Source: Hyperoodon ampullatus
Taxonomy: Eukaryota > Chordata > Mammalia > Artiodactyla > Ziphiidae
Direction of reading: 5' to 3'
Length of the DNA: 64,000 bases
NCBI GenBank assembly: GCA_949752795.1
Contig: OX457059.1
Span: 173,860,242-173,924,241, forward strand
The notes beneath the pieces are model-generated. The model was given only the letters and a program-made list of their open reading frames with translations. It had not been told where the DNA came from and ran no database searches. Every line of letters begins with the position of its first letter. Position 1 is the stretch's first letter. The translations under genes and the position numbers were made by a program. Positions 47,681 to 59,118 of the stretch are shown here, piece by piece.

Positions 47681-49940
47681 GTTGGTTCCCTTCCAACATG
47701 GTGGGCGGGGATGAATTCTCTTCTTATGACCCATGTGAAAATCATCATTTTGCATAAGGATAAGTCCACTTACACCTAAAAAATAAATAGGAATCTAAAA
47801 AGAGGATTTCTACATCAAGTGAGGATTAGTTCCCGGGTTAGTTCCCAGGACTTTAAAAGTCACTCTTAGCTGAGTAGAGCCCTTCAGATCATGGCAGTCT
47901 GGGCCTGGACCGGTGTTAAGCAGTTAACATGACAACTCGCTGCTGGGTTGCTGGTGTCATCACCCTCTCATCCTCCTTAGGTGTGGGGGGTGACGACGTA
48001 CATTTCTAAACTTGTACGTCCTTTGCCTCCTGAAGACAGTAGGATTCTTTGTCTGCATCTCCCTGTGGGGAGGCTGAGGCTTGGAGCAGCAATGGCACCT
48101 TGAGGTCCATCATCCAGGGAGAAGGAGAGCCGGCCCTCAGACTGGGGCCTCGGGACTCACTTGAGGATGTCACCTTGCTTCTAACTAAAGTATGACTTCT
48201 GTTTCCACAGGGTGTCTGAGATTCTGTTTGAGTCAGGAAAGGAAGGACACATGGACATAGCATGACTGTCATGGGTGAGGAGGAAGGGTTTATACTCACA
48301 GGTCCCTAGAAACAGGAGGTCCGGCTTGCCATGGCGGCCACACATGGAAGCAGTGGGCTGGTCAGGAGTCAGAGGGTGAGGGAGAAACATGGCAAGACCG
48401 CTTACTGGGGTTCCGTGGGAAGGACGGGAGGTGGCAGGGTGAGCAGGTCCCGCGGGCCCCAGGGCACAGGGTCTGTTCTGTCCGGAGTCATCTGGGGCCT
48501 GCCCTGGGCTGAGGAGGGCAGCGGGATGGTGGCGGTGTGCCTCTGGGTTGGCTGGTTTGCACGTGGACGGTGGGCTGACAGCACTGCTTGCTGCTCCCCA
48601 CGAGGGAGCCAGCCTGGAAGCAGCCTTCCCTGCAGGGCCAGCGAGACCCAACATGTCAAAACATTAAATACAGAAACAGGAAGATGTGGTCACTGCAGTT
48701 TCCATTTCCCAAGAGGCTCCTGACACTCCGGCTGGACATGTCAGGCTCAGGTGGGGAGCCTGGGGTCCCTGCTCCAGGATGGCAGGCATTAGCTCTTTCC
48801 CCAGCCCCCCAGGCCACGGAGGTGGCCCAGGCACTGTGGGTTCTCGTTCGGATCTGGGGTTTCCCAGGAGGCGTCAGCTCTTTGGGAGCTGACGTGTGGT
48901 AAAGCCAAATAGAGGCCTTCAGACCTAGAGCAGTTTAATAAGATTCCAACCATATTCAGGCACTGACCAAGGGAGGAAAAATGCGGGACGAGTCCGTGAA
49001 AGCCAGGTGGGGAGAAAGGAGGGTTTCAGGAAGGGCACGTGTCGGTGGTGATGTCATGTCTTCTCTACATAAAATCCTGTTCACCCACCTGTGCTCTTCA
49101 CGAAGCAGCAGCAAAGTGTCCCAGACCTGGACCAGAGGGGCTAAGATGTGCACACGGGTTTCTGGCCTCACTGCAACCAGGAGAGGACCAGCGATTGTGG
49201 AGGTGATACAGTGGAGACTCAGCTCTGAGTGGGCAGTTGGCCCAGTTGGACCAACGAGGCCAAGCCGACCAACCCCACCCCCCAGAAAGGTCAGGACCTT
49301 TCCTCCCCGCTTCTCTCTTCTAGAATAAGGAAGGCCTCGCTTTTCCTAGAAATCACAACAGACAAGCAGTGGCTGCAGACTCATTTTCATCATTTCTGAA
49401 CTAGTAGAGGAGTAAAAGAGAGTGTTCTCCCAACGCAGAAGTCCGGACATCCTCCCTCTGGATTCCTTTTCTTGCTGGATAACAAGAACCACAGCTTCAG
49501 TGACATGAAACAACAACCCTCAATTATCCCACAGCCTCCACGGGCCAGAAATCTGGGCACAGCCGAGCCAGGCCCTCTGCCTGTGGCCTCATGAGGCTGA
49601 AATCTAGGCATCAGTGGGTTTCAGCAGGAGGCTCAGCCAGGCAAAGGCCTGCTTCCAAGAGGCTCGGGTTCTCAACTGAATTCAAGAGCTTGCGTTTGTA
49701 GGAGTGAAGCCCTCCCCCCCAGAGGCCACCTCCCCTGCCAGCAGCTCAGGACGTGGCTGTGTGCTTCCTCCAGGCCAGTAGGACAGGGTCCCTCTGTCTC
49801 CAGAAGGACCCAGTCCCCCTTCTAAGGTTTTCACTAGATTGGGACAAGCCCACCAAGGAGAGTTCCCCTCTTCCTTAACTCAAACATCAATTAATTTGAA
49901 ACCTTAATCATAGGTGCAAATATCCTTCATTTTTGCCATA
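47681..49940. other. Unassigned GC-rich DNA
   Basis: No gene was seen. ORFs of up to 157 codons on both strands near 48181-48723 overlap each other and show no domain. The acceptor-like 'gtttccacag' at 48211 opens no reading frame that stays free of stops. Confidence 0.35.
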
Positions 49941-50114
49941 GGTTCTGGGCTGATTTGTGGCCCGTCAAAATTCAGATGGTGGAGTCCTAACCCCCAGTTC
50001 TCCGGTTGTGACTGTATTTAGAGGTGAGGGCTTTAAAGAGGTGATTCAAGTAAAACGAGGTCATATGGGTGGGCCCTGGTCCCATTAGGTGACTGGTGTC
50101 ATTATGAGGAGGTT
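49941..50114 (+). mobile_element. MLT1 LTR, 5' part, split by the minisatellite
   Basis: Landmarks are 'tggagtcctaacccccagtt', 'gtgactgtatttagaggtga', 'ggctttaaagaggtgattca', 'gtgggccctggtcccattag' and 'gtgactggtgtcattatgag'. These correspond to the first half of an MLT1 LTR. The second half resumes at 52491. Confidence 0.88.
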
Positions 50115-52490
50115 AGGACCCAGATACACACGGAATGATGGCCTGTGAGGACACAGGGCTATACACAGAGGGATGTGGCCTTGTGAGGACACAGGCGTAT
50201 ACACAGAGGGGTGTCCTTGTGAGGACACAGGCGTATACACAGAGGGATGTGGCCTTATGAGGACACAGGGCTATACACAGAGGGATGTGGCCTTGTGAGG
50301 ACACAGGGATATACACAGAGGGATGTGGCCTTGTAGAGGACACAGGGCTATACACAGAGGGATGTGGCCTTGTAGAGGACACAGGGCTATACACAGAGGG
50401 ATGTGGCCTTGTGAGGACACAGGCATATACACAGAGGGGTGGCCTTGTGAGGGCACAGGGCTATACACAGAGGGATGTGGACTTGTGAGGGCACAGGGCT
50501 ATACACAGAGGGATGTGGCCTTGTGAGGACACAGGCGTATACACAGAGGGGTGTCCTTGTGAGGACACAGGGATATACACAGAGGGATGTGGCCTTGTGA
50601 GGACACAGGGCTATACACAGAGGGATGGCCTTGTGAGGACAGAGGGCTATACACAGAGGGATGGCCTTGTGAGGACACAGGGATATACACAGAGGGATGT
50701 GGCCTTGTAGAGGACACAGGGCTATACACAGAGGAGTGACCTTGTCAGGACACAGGGATATACAGAGAGGGATGTGGCCTTGTGAGGACACAGGGCTATA
50801 CACAGAGGGATGTGGCCTTGTGAGGACACAGGGATATACACAGAGGGATGTGGCCTTGTGAGGACACAGGGCTATACACAGAGGGGTGTGGCCTTGTGAG
50901 GACCCAGGGATATACACAGAGGGATGTGGCCTTGTGAGGACACAGGGCTATACACAGAGGGATGTGGCCTTGTGAGGACACAGGGATATACACAGAGGGA
51001 TGTGGCCTTGTGAGGACACAGGCATATACACAGAGGGATGTGGCCTTGTGAAGACCCAGGGATATACACAGAGGGATGTGGCCTTGTGAAGACACAGGGA
51101 TATACACAGAGGGATGTGGTCTTGTGAGGACACAGGGATATACACAGACGGATGTGGCCTTGTGAGGACACAGGGATATACACAGAGGGATATGGCCTTG
51201 TGAGGACACAGGCATATACACAGAGGGGTGGCCTTGTGAGGACACAGGGATATACACAGACGGATGTGGCCTTGTGAGGACACAGGGATATACACAGAGG
51301 GATGTGGCCTTGTGAGGACCCAGGGATATACAGAGAGGGATGTGGCCTTGTGAGGACACAGGGCTATACACAGAGGGATGGCCTTGTGAGGACACAGGGC
51401 TATACACAGAGGGATGTGGCCTTGTGAGGACACAGGCATATACACAGAGGGATGTGGCCTTGTGAAGACACAGGGCTATACACAGAGGGATGTGGCCTTG
51501 TGAGGACACAGGCATATACACAGAGGGATGGCCTTGTGAGGACACAGGGATATACACAGAGGGATGTGGCCTGGTGAGGACACAGGGATATACACAGAGG
51601 GATGTGGCCTTGTGAGGACCCAGGGATATACAGAGAGGGATGTGGCCTTGTGAGGACACAGGGCTATACACAGAGGGATGGCCTTGTGAGGACACAGGGC
51701 TATACACAGAGGGATGTGGCCTTGTGAGGACACAGGCATATACACAGAGGGATGTGGCCTTGTGAAGACACAGGGCTATACACAGAGGGATGTGGCCTTG
51801 TGAGGACACAGGGATATACACAGAGGGATGGCCTTGTGAGGACACAGGGATATACACAGAGGGATGTGGCCTTGTGAGGACACAGGGATATACACAGAGG
51901 GATGTGGCCTTGTGAGGACCCAGGGCTATACACAGAGGGGTGTGGCCTTGTGAGGACACAGGGCTATACACAGAGGGATGTGGCCTTGTGAGGACACAGG
52001 CATATACACAGAGGGATGTGGCCTTGTGAGGACACAGGGCTATACACAGAGGGATGTGGCCTTGTGAGGACACAGGGCTATACACAGAGGGATGTGGCCT
52101 TGTGAGGACCCAGGGATATACACAGAGGGATGGCCTTGTGAGGACACAGGGCTATACACAGAGGGATGTGTCCTTGTGAGGACCCAGGGATATACAGAGA
52201 GGGATGTGGCCTTGTGAGGACACAGGGCTATACACAGAGGAATGTGGCCTTGTGAGGACACAGGCATATACACAGAGGGATGTGGCCTTGTGAGGACACA
52301 GGGCTATACACAGAGGGATGTGGCCTTGTGAGGACACAGGGCTATACACAGAGGGATGTGGCCTTGTGAGGACCCAGGGATATACACAGAGGGATGGCCT
52401 TGTGAGGACACAGGGCTATACACAGAGGGATGTGGCCTTGTAGAGGACACAGGGATATACACAGAGGGATGTGGCCTTGTGAGGACCCAG
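50115..52490. repeat. 38-bp minisatellite, about 62 units, inside an MLT1 LTR
   Basis: The unit is 'gatgtggccttgtgaggaca' + 'cagggatatacacagagg' (38 bp). Variants are CAGGGCTATA, CAGGCATATA, GACCCAGG, a 3-base deletion giving GATGGCC, and TAGAGGACA. The first, diverged unit (50115-50147, 'aggacccagatacacacgga' and on) is still recognisable as the LTR's own sequence. The array has higher-order structure: 51301-51480 and 51601-51780 are identical, a 300-bp period of eight units. Because 38 is not a multiple of three and no minus-strand frame has stops, minus-strand ORFs of up to 429 codons arise with a 38-residue period (SQGHIPLCIALCPHKATSLC-type). They are not genes. Confidence 0.98.
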
Positions 52491-52645
52491 GGAAGGTGGC
52501 CACCTGCAAGCTGAGGACAGAGGCCTCACAGGAAACCACCTGGCCAACACCTTACTTGCAGAATTCCCGCCTCAAGGGCTGTGGGAAGATACGTGTCTGT
52601 TGTTTTAGCCCCTGCAGCCCAAGCCAACTGATATGCCGTGTAAGG
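52491..52645 (+). mobile_element. MLT1 LTR, 3' part, after the minisatellite
   Basis: 'aaggtggccacctgcaagct' and 'gaggcctcacaggaaaccac' match the LTR text 'gatggccatctacaagcca' and 'gaggcctcagaagaaacca'. 'gtgtctgttgttttagcccc' is the 3' region. It continues the LTR interrupted at 50115. Confidence 0.85.
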
Positions 52646-52971
52646 CCACTTAATCATGGGCCCAATCCCATCCTCTCAGGTTCTGACTACCCCCCAGGAT
52701 AGGGGATCACACGGGGCCTACACAGCACCGGCTGTAAACCTGAGCTCCCCCTGCCAGACCAGCCGTGTCCTGGCAAGCGCCCCCAGGCTGTGTCATCTGG
52801 CTCTACCCAGCCTGGTCCTTGAAGACAGCTGCTGCCGCGGACCAAAGATCTCTTCTCTCCCCTCCCTCTTCCTGCTCTGTGGAAACTCGGCCACCAGCTG
52901 TCCCCTGCAGATGTATGCCAGGGCCACCACTGGAGACAAAGATGCCAAGAAAATTCTGAAAAGAAAGATGC
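52646..52971. other. Unassigned DNA
   Basis: About 330 bases of GC-rich sequence between the LTR and an L1; no feature recognised. Confidence 0.4.
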
Positions 52972-53466
52972 GATGTATATATTTATAAATAGACTCTTAC
53001 TCAGCCGTAAGAAAGAACAAAATAATGCCGTCTGCAGCAACATGGATGGACCTAGAGATGATCATACCAAGTGAAGGAAGTCAGGCAGAGAACGACCAAT
53101 ATCATAAGGTATCACTCATATGTGGAATCTAATTTTTTTTAAATGATACAAATGAAGTTATTTACAAAACAGAAACAGACGCACAGACACAGAAAACAAA
53201 CTTATGGTTACCAAACGGGAAACATGGGTGGGGGGATAAACTAGGAGCTTGGGATTAACAGGCACACACTAGTAGATATAAAACAGATAACCAGCAAGGT
53301 GCTGCTGTATAGCACAGGGAACTAGACTCAATATCTTGTAATAATCTATAAGGGGAAAGAATCTGAAAAAGAATGAATATATGTGTATGTATAACTGGAT
53401 CACTTTGCTGTACACCTGAAACTAACACAACACTGTAAATCAACTATACTCTAATAATTTTTTTTA
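52972..53466 (+). mobile_element. L1 3' end, intermediate age
   Basis: It starts near 'tgtatatatttataaataga', then 'caacatggatggacctagag', 'catatgtggaatctaatttt', 'ttatggttaccaaacgggaa' and 'gctgctgtatagcacaggga'. The end is 'ctttgctgtacacctgaaac' and 'gtaaatcaactatactctaa'. It is 5'-truncated and inactive. The 3' UTR differs from the younger copies at 12441 and 37762. Confidence 0.92.
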
Positions 53467-54502
53467 AAACTGTATATTACTTTTATAATCTGAAAAAATG
53501 AATAAACTTTATTTTCAAATTAAAAAAAAAAAAAGAAAACTCTAAAAAAAATCCAGACACTGGACACCTCTCTGATAAGTACAGGGTAGAGCCATGGTGT
53601 GTGCTGATTGGTGGGAAAGCAGGGTGCCCGTGAGCTTTTATAGTTTTTGCAAAGTTAAGGTGTCCAAGGGCTAAGCAACATTTTGCAAGGTCATGTGGCC
53701 AGGTGGGAAGACTGGAAGAGAGAAGACAAAACTCCCGTAGCAGTGTGGCTCTCACAAGAGCTGCTTAGTAACCACATAAATGCCCGTTCCTGTGTCTGTG
53801 GACCTGTGGGTTATTGAGTCAGTGATGGGGAGAAAGCCTCTCCCTGAAGACACAACAAGGACAGCACCTCTGCTGCCCCTCCTGGCACCAAAGGGACCCT
53901 TGGATGTCCAGGGAGCACAGGGATGCCGTGAGCTGCACAGTGGGGTATCAGGTCATGTGTGTCCAGGAAAAGTGCTCTTGCTCAGTAGCTGTTCTAGCCA
54001 CAAACACCAGTGTCCCTGCCATCACTTGCCTTCTGGCACCTAGTTCAAGACCCCTAGGTGCTGTCCAGCGGAAGCTGAGGCCCAGGACCAAGGTCTTCTC
54101 GTGTATCTTCCTTTCTAGTCCCTGGGGTAAGGGCTTTGGTGCGTCAATATCTAAATAACAGCAGAGTCAGTGTGGTCCACAGATGAACCGGGGTGGGTAG
54201 GAAGCCGGCACGGTCTACGTGAAGTGGGAGCACCCTGCCAGAGGGGAGGGGCTTGGGGTGGCCAGCTGTGCTCCCGGGCCCTGCGGCTGCAGCAGGCTAT
54301 GCCAGGCCCCTACCCCTGGAAGAGCTGGTGCGAGTCAGGATGCCCTCCTGCCCGGGCCTCAGAACCTGGGGCTGCAGGGTCATTTAAGGCCCGGCTCCCG
54401 CTATGGACATCCAAGGCTCACGCAAATGCAGGGGGGACGAGGCCTCGCTGCCCCGGGGGCCTCCCACGCGCATCCCGATCGCCGTGCTTAAGAAGCCCTG
54501 TG
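53467..54502. other. Unassigned DNA
   Basis: No gene was seen. An A-run lies at 53522-53533. The last 13 bases (54491-54503) are the left target duplication of the following SINE. Confidence 0.4.
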
Positions 54503-54709
54503 GGGCTTCCCTGGTGGCTCAGTGGTTGAGAGTCCGCCTGCCGATGCAGGGGACACGGGTTCGTGCCCCGGTCCGGGAAGATCCCACATGCCGCGGAGCG
54601 GCTGGGCCCGTGAGCCATGGCCGCTGAGCCTGCGCGTCCGGAGCCTGTGCTCCGCAATGGGAGAGGCCACAACAGTGAGAGGCCCGTGTACCACAAAAAA
54701 AAAAAAAAA
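54503..54709 (+). mobile_element. CHR-type SINE, young cetacean form
   Basis: The head is 'gggcttccctggtggctcag'; the B box 'ggttcgtgcc' lies at 54558-54567. Next come 'gatcccacatgccgcggagc', 'cggagcctgtgctccgcaat' and 'agaggccacaacagtgagag', then a poly(A) of about 16. Target duplications AGAAGCCCTGTGG (54491-54503) and AGAAGCCCCGTGG (54710-54722) differ by one base. It keeps many CpGs, so the insertion is recent. Such SINEs are transcribed by RNA polymerase III and moved by L1. Confidence 0.97.
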
Positions 54710-54722
54710 AGAAGCCCCGTGG

Positions 54723-55499
54723 TCCAAGGATGCGTGGAGACGTGGCACCGGCTGGTGGGGGTGATAAGCAGGAAGATTTCTCTCTCGTGTGGGTAGAAGC
54801 CCGTGCACTGGTCTATTGTTCAGCGCGCTCAGATACCAGGGTGATGGCGTTCTGGAAACAGATAGATGAACATCTTCTCTCCGCCTGCTCAGAGAGCCTG
54901 GTCCCTCCGGGCCGGGCTGCCTGGGGCAAGGCAGGGGCTTTGGCACCTCGGGCTCAGAGGGCAGGTCTGGGCACCACAGTCGAGGGTGACCCCCTCTGTT
55001 CACCTCCTCGAGCACCGTCTCTGTGGTCCCCAAAAGGCCTTTGGTGACTCCCAGGGAATATCTATGCACCCCCTTCCTAAGCTGTCACTGTGCTGCCTGA
55101 CTCCCGCCTGACCTGCATCTAGATTGTCCTCTGGGGAACCCTCTGCCCGACTCCGGGCACGCCCTGTGCTGCCCTGTGCCCTGTGCGAGAACCCACCTCA
55201 GTCTTCCCTATCTCATCCCAGTCACCCCCAGTCCTGGCTCAATTCCACTTCCCAGGAGGCATTTTTCCTGAGGCTTCCGTGCAGGTCGTGGGAGAGGTGT
55301 GCCTGGCACAGCAGACCCACCAGGACATCACGGTGCTCAGACCCCACTTTCCTCTGGGGAGATGTCTTGTGCCCGTCTTCTCTGGGCACTTGGGAGGCCC
55401 ACACAACTCCCAGTTTACTCTGGACTCCAAAAGCTTGCTGTGAGGGAGAGGGGTCAAAGGGTGTTTGGGCAGAGCCAGGCTGGAAACCCTACTTTGCCT
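54723..55499. other. Unassigned GC-rich DNA
   Basis: No gene was seen; ORFs of up to 129 codons lack recognisable domains. Confidence 0.4.
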
Positions 55500-55680
55500 T
55501 TAGTCAGCTGTGATAACCAGGACAAGTTACTGAACCTCTCTGAGCCTCAGCCTCTTCCCTACACAGGTATATATTCATACCAGCCAGAGTTGTTGGCAGG
55601 AGAAATAAAACAAGGTATGTAAGACACTCAGCCCTGTGCCTGGCACATAAGGCATTGACTCAATGAAACAATGTTAGCTC
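55500..55680 (+). mobile_element. MIR
   Basis: Good order of MIR landmarks: 'caagttactgaacctctctg', 'agcctcagcctcttccctac', 'ccagagttgttggcaggaga', 'tgtgcctggcacataaggca' and 'ctcaatgaaacaatgttagc'. Confidence 0.85.
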
Positions 55681-56261
55681 ACTCTCTTCTCTGCTACCCC
55701 AGTTTCAAAAAGTTAACCAGTTTTTTTTTCCTCTTCAAAACTGCTCACCTAGTGCAAGCTGTCAGCTGATAGTTGAGAGTATAATAATTCAGTTTATAGT
55801 GAAAATGACTGCTAGCTCATTTCTGGCTCACACACGTGATTGTGCAGGTCCACTTGGTCTAAATCCTGCCTGTTTATGTGATCTTGACATTTGGGTGCGT
55901 CCCACGTGGACCAAAGTACTCCGGAGGTGACAAGGGTCTCTGACCTCTGATCCTGGGGTCAGCTGGGATCCTTGAGCTGAGATCATAAGTTCCTGAGGTC
56001 TCACTAAACCTCATCCTTGAAGTATCCTTACTATACATCATCAACTGCTGAAAAATGTTTCAGCTGATGGAGTGCAGTTTTTCATCCCCAAAGGCAATCC
56101 TGAGTCTTCATCCAAGAAGACACTTCGCCCTCCTAGTTTCATACTTGCTGGATGGGTCTGTGTGTTGCCACCCTTTCCTAGGAGGTTTTGATAGATTCAT
56201 CCATCCTGTGCTTGAGACAGACAAACCATAACATGTTTATTTTGTGAAAACCACCCCTAGC
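55681..56261. other. Unassigned DNA, repeat-free
   Basis: No gene was seen. It ends in the left target duplication (56247-56260) of the next SINE. Confidence 0.4.
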
Positions 56262-56450
56262 GGGCTTCCCTGGTGGCACAGTGGTTGAGAGTCCGCCTGC
56301 CGATGCAGGGGACATGGGTTCGTGCCCTGGTCCGGGAAGATCCCACATGCCGTGGAGCGACTGGGCCCGTGAGCCGTGGCCGCTGAGCCTGTGCGTCCGG
56401 AGCCTGTGCTCCATAACGGGAGAGGCCACAACAGTGAGAGGCCCATGTAC

Positions 56451-56481
<31 letters not shown>

Positions 56482-56484
56482 AAA
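56262..56484 (+). mobile_element. CHR-type SINE, young cetacean form
   Basis: Nearly identical to the copy at 54503, with C-to-T/G-to-A changes at CpG sites (for example 'gacatgggttcgtgccctgg', 'ccataacgggagag'). A short CACACACA precedes a poly(A) of about 25. Target duplications are AAAACCACCCCTAG (56247-56260) and AAAAACACTCCTAG (56481-56494). Confidence 0.97.
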
Positions 56485-56494
56485 ACACTCCTAG

Positions 56495-58483
56495 GAAGAT
56501 GGGGGAATGCCTGCAAGGAGACTTCTGCCCATCATGGGCTCAGAAACAGCCTCAGAATGGCGGTCGCTCTGTGCAACCCAGCATCCCTCCCAAGCATCAT
56601 CCCTTCCAAGTGGACCCACTCACTGTGTCCACCAGAAGAGCCTGGGGGGTCTTGGTGATTTGTCCTTCCTCCACCCCAGGAGGCAAGGTGGGGAACGTGC
56701 ACCCGTCACAGTGCAGCCCCAGAGGGAGCCTGCTGCGTCCAGTGGCTACTTCCTCAGAGCCCACACTCCTCCCCCCTGGAGGCAACACCTCTCCATTCTG
56801 TGTTCTCCTCCAGAGATCACGCTCCTCACGGCAGAGGGTCAGCCGCACAGGGGGACATGGCCACGCTCTGGAGGTATTTATGGATTTTGCGTTGGACTCA
56901 GAGATTCAGAGACGGCCACCCTTCATGTGCCATTTTCTGTTATCTCGTGACATTTTAAAAATGAAATTGAATGAATCCGCTGTCTCCCATCTGTTTTGAT
57001 GAGCTGGTTATAGAAACATTGCCCATTATAATCATCACCATCTCCCTTCAGCACTTCTAACACAGCCAAGAGGAGGCTGTCATTACTTCTCCTGTCTGAA
57101 CAATCTAGACGGAAGAGCAGCCTGACAGGAGGAGAAGGAACAAGTATGGTGGTCCAGGACAGCATCACGGCCCCTCCAGCCTGGGGGTCCACCCCCAAGC
57201 CCCACACCAGGGGAAGGAAGCCCGGGTACAGTCCGTGAACCTGGGCTGCTGGGGCCACTTCTCCATACAGAATAACTCAGGTTTCCCACCCATAGTTCAC
57301 ACACACACATCAGGTGATATGTTAACACTTTCCCTCAGAGAACAAAAACGTCAAAACAACCTAGACCAAAAGGCTTTGTAAAAGAGTTAAAATAAAATAA
57401 AAGCTTAAAAAGTTCTCAGCTGTCTAAATTATGGTAAGAATTAGCTCAATCTTTTGTGACCTGGAGTCTGCACTGAGGCCAGGATGGGAGATGAAAAGAA
57501 AGAAAACGTTATTTGGCTAAATATATGATCGACCATGTGGTCTGTTGCTGAGGAATTAGACCACAGAATATTAACATGCATTCTTCCTTTCCTGTACATC
57601 ATTCCCAGATAGTTTGAATAACTTTCTTTCTACAGGAGAGGTTGCAAAATATCACAACGGCCCTGAATTGAGGCATAGATTTCCCTTGGCAAGCAACATT
57701 GACGGAAGTCAGCAATTTCTTTCTCTGGATTGGAATTGGAATGAAATCACAGTTTTGCTGGTTTTTTTGAATAATTTTATTTCTTTCAGGGTTCAAAATA
57801 TCTCTTAGCGTAAAGAGCACTGAAGATTTTATTATTATAACTCTAGCATCAAAACATGAAGAAATATCATATTTCTAAAGGCCTAGTTTATCGCATACAG
57901 TGATAATTAGGATGGAATCTGGGCTTAACAAACTCCAACTGTGACCAGGCTATTTTTTACTTTATTTCTCAAGAGAAAAGATGCCATCAATACCATCTAC
58001 CCTCATAAGGGCCGTACCTTTTATGATTTTCCATATCCTTCAGGCAGGAGGGGACACCGTTATCTCAGTATGTACATTTAAGCTGTAAGTGGGAAATCAG
58101 AGGAAGAAGGAAGTAGTTTTGCTAACAGTCTTTATTATGTGGTTGTCATAATTTTAACCTTAAGATTTCCTTTTATAAAGAAAACATCCATGGATACAGT
58201 AGTGTTTCTCTGAATCGATGCTTCACAAGGATGAAGAGTGGTGTTGAAGGCTGGTCTCTGCAGACACAGTGAAGTCCTCACTCTTATGTGTAAGGTGTCC
58301 TGGAGGCTCCGAGGCACCACTGGGCAGAGAGGGCTCTTTGTGCCAGTGGGGGGAACAGGGAGAGAGAAAAGGCAGAGCTCACATTACAGACCTGAGCACG
58401 ACGGGATGGCTGGCTCTTGGTGGAACCCGGGAAGGAGACTCTTAGGAGGTGAGTCCTAAGGCTTTTTCTCCACTACTGCCCTC
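56495..58483. other. Unassigned DNA
   Basis: No supported gene was seen. A strong acceptor-like 'ctttctttctacag' at 57623-57636 is followed by an open frame to 57808, but I see no matching donor. 57340-58240 is AT-rich. Confidence 0.35.
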
Positions 58484-58697
58484 TTTTTTTTTTTTTTTTT
58501 TTTTTGCGGTACGCAGGCCTCTCACTGCTGTGGCCTCTCCCGTTGCGGAGCACAGGTTCCGGACGTGCAGGCTCAGCGGCCATGGCTCACGGGCCCAGCC
58601 GCTCTGTGGCATGTGGGAGCCTCCCGGACTGGGGCACGAACCCGTGTTCCCTGCATCGGCAGGCGGACTCTCAACCACTGCGCCACCAGGGAAGCCC
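58484..58697 (-). mobile_element. CHR-type SINE, young cetacean form, reversed
   Basis: Same family as 54503, on the minus strand. Poly(T) lies at 58484-58505, then 'ccgttgcggagcacaggttc', 'gctcagcggccatggctcac' and 'cgaacccgtgttccctgcat', with the head ending 'ggcgccaccagggaagccc' in reverse at 58697. Target duplication TGCCCTC occurs at 58477-58483 and 58698-58704, extended by T-runs. Confidence 0.97.
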
Positions 58698-58729
58698 TGC
58701 CCTCTTTTTAGCATCATAGTCAGAACTTG

Positions 58730-59118
58730 CTGTGGTCAGATCATGTCCCCACAAAAGACAGGTTTGGGTCCTAAATCCCAGGGCCTTATTTGGAATTGGG
58801 TCTTTGCAGATGCAATTGATTAAGATGACATCACGGTAGGCCTGGGCCCTAATCCAGTGACTGGTATCCTTATAAAAAGAAAGCAGAAACACAGACAGAA
58901 GAAGCAGAGGAAGAAAGGAGCAGAGATGGAGGGATGCTCTGTAATCCCAGGGATGCAGTGGACAGCTGGAGGAGGGATCCTTCCCCGGAGCCTCAGAGAG
59001 AGCGCCGTCCTGCCGACACGTCGCTTTCATGCTTTTGGCTCCAGGACTGTGCTAGTAGCCTCTGCTGTCTTTGGCCGCTGTGGTCCTCTGTGTCAGCAGG
59101 CCCAGGGCACCAACATGG
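58730..59118 (+). mobile_element. MLT1-type MaLR solo LTR
   Basis: Landmarks are 'tcatgtccccacaaaagaca', 'gggccttatttggaattggg', 'tctttgcagatgcaattgat', 'cctgggccctaatccagtga' and 'ctggtatccttataaaaaga'. The 3' part is diverged, with 'gcgccgtcctgccgacacgt' and 'cctctgtgtcagcaggccca'; no polyadenylation signal remains. Confidence 0.82.

Noticed and set aside
50796..52085. 429-codon minus-strand ORF with 38-residue repeats (and shorter relatives)
   Set aside because: It is exactly coextensive with the 38-bp minisatellite. Frame cycles every 114 bp and openness follows from the unit lacking stops. Unit-length variants shift the frame freely, which shows no selection on a protein.
54503..54590. 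tRNA gene at the head of the CHR SINEs
   Set aside because: The A and B boxes are tRNA-derived, but the sequence continues into the SINE body with a poly(A) tail and target duplications; it is not a functional tRNA.
54488..58823. ORFs of 60-193 codons overlapping the three SINEs
   Set aside because: They are SINE translations shared among copies, e.g. 'SLLWPLPLRSTGSG'-type peptides.
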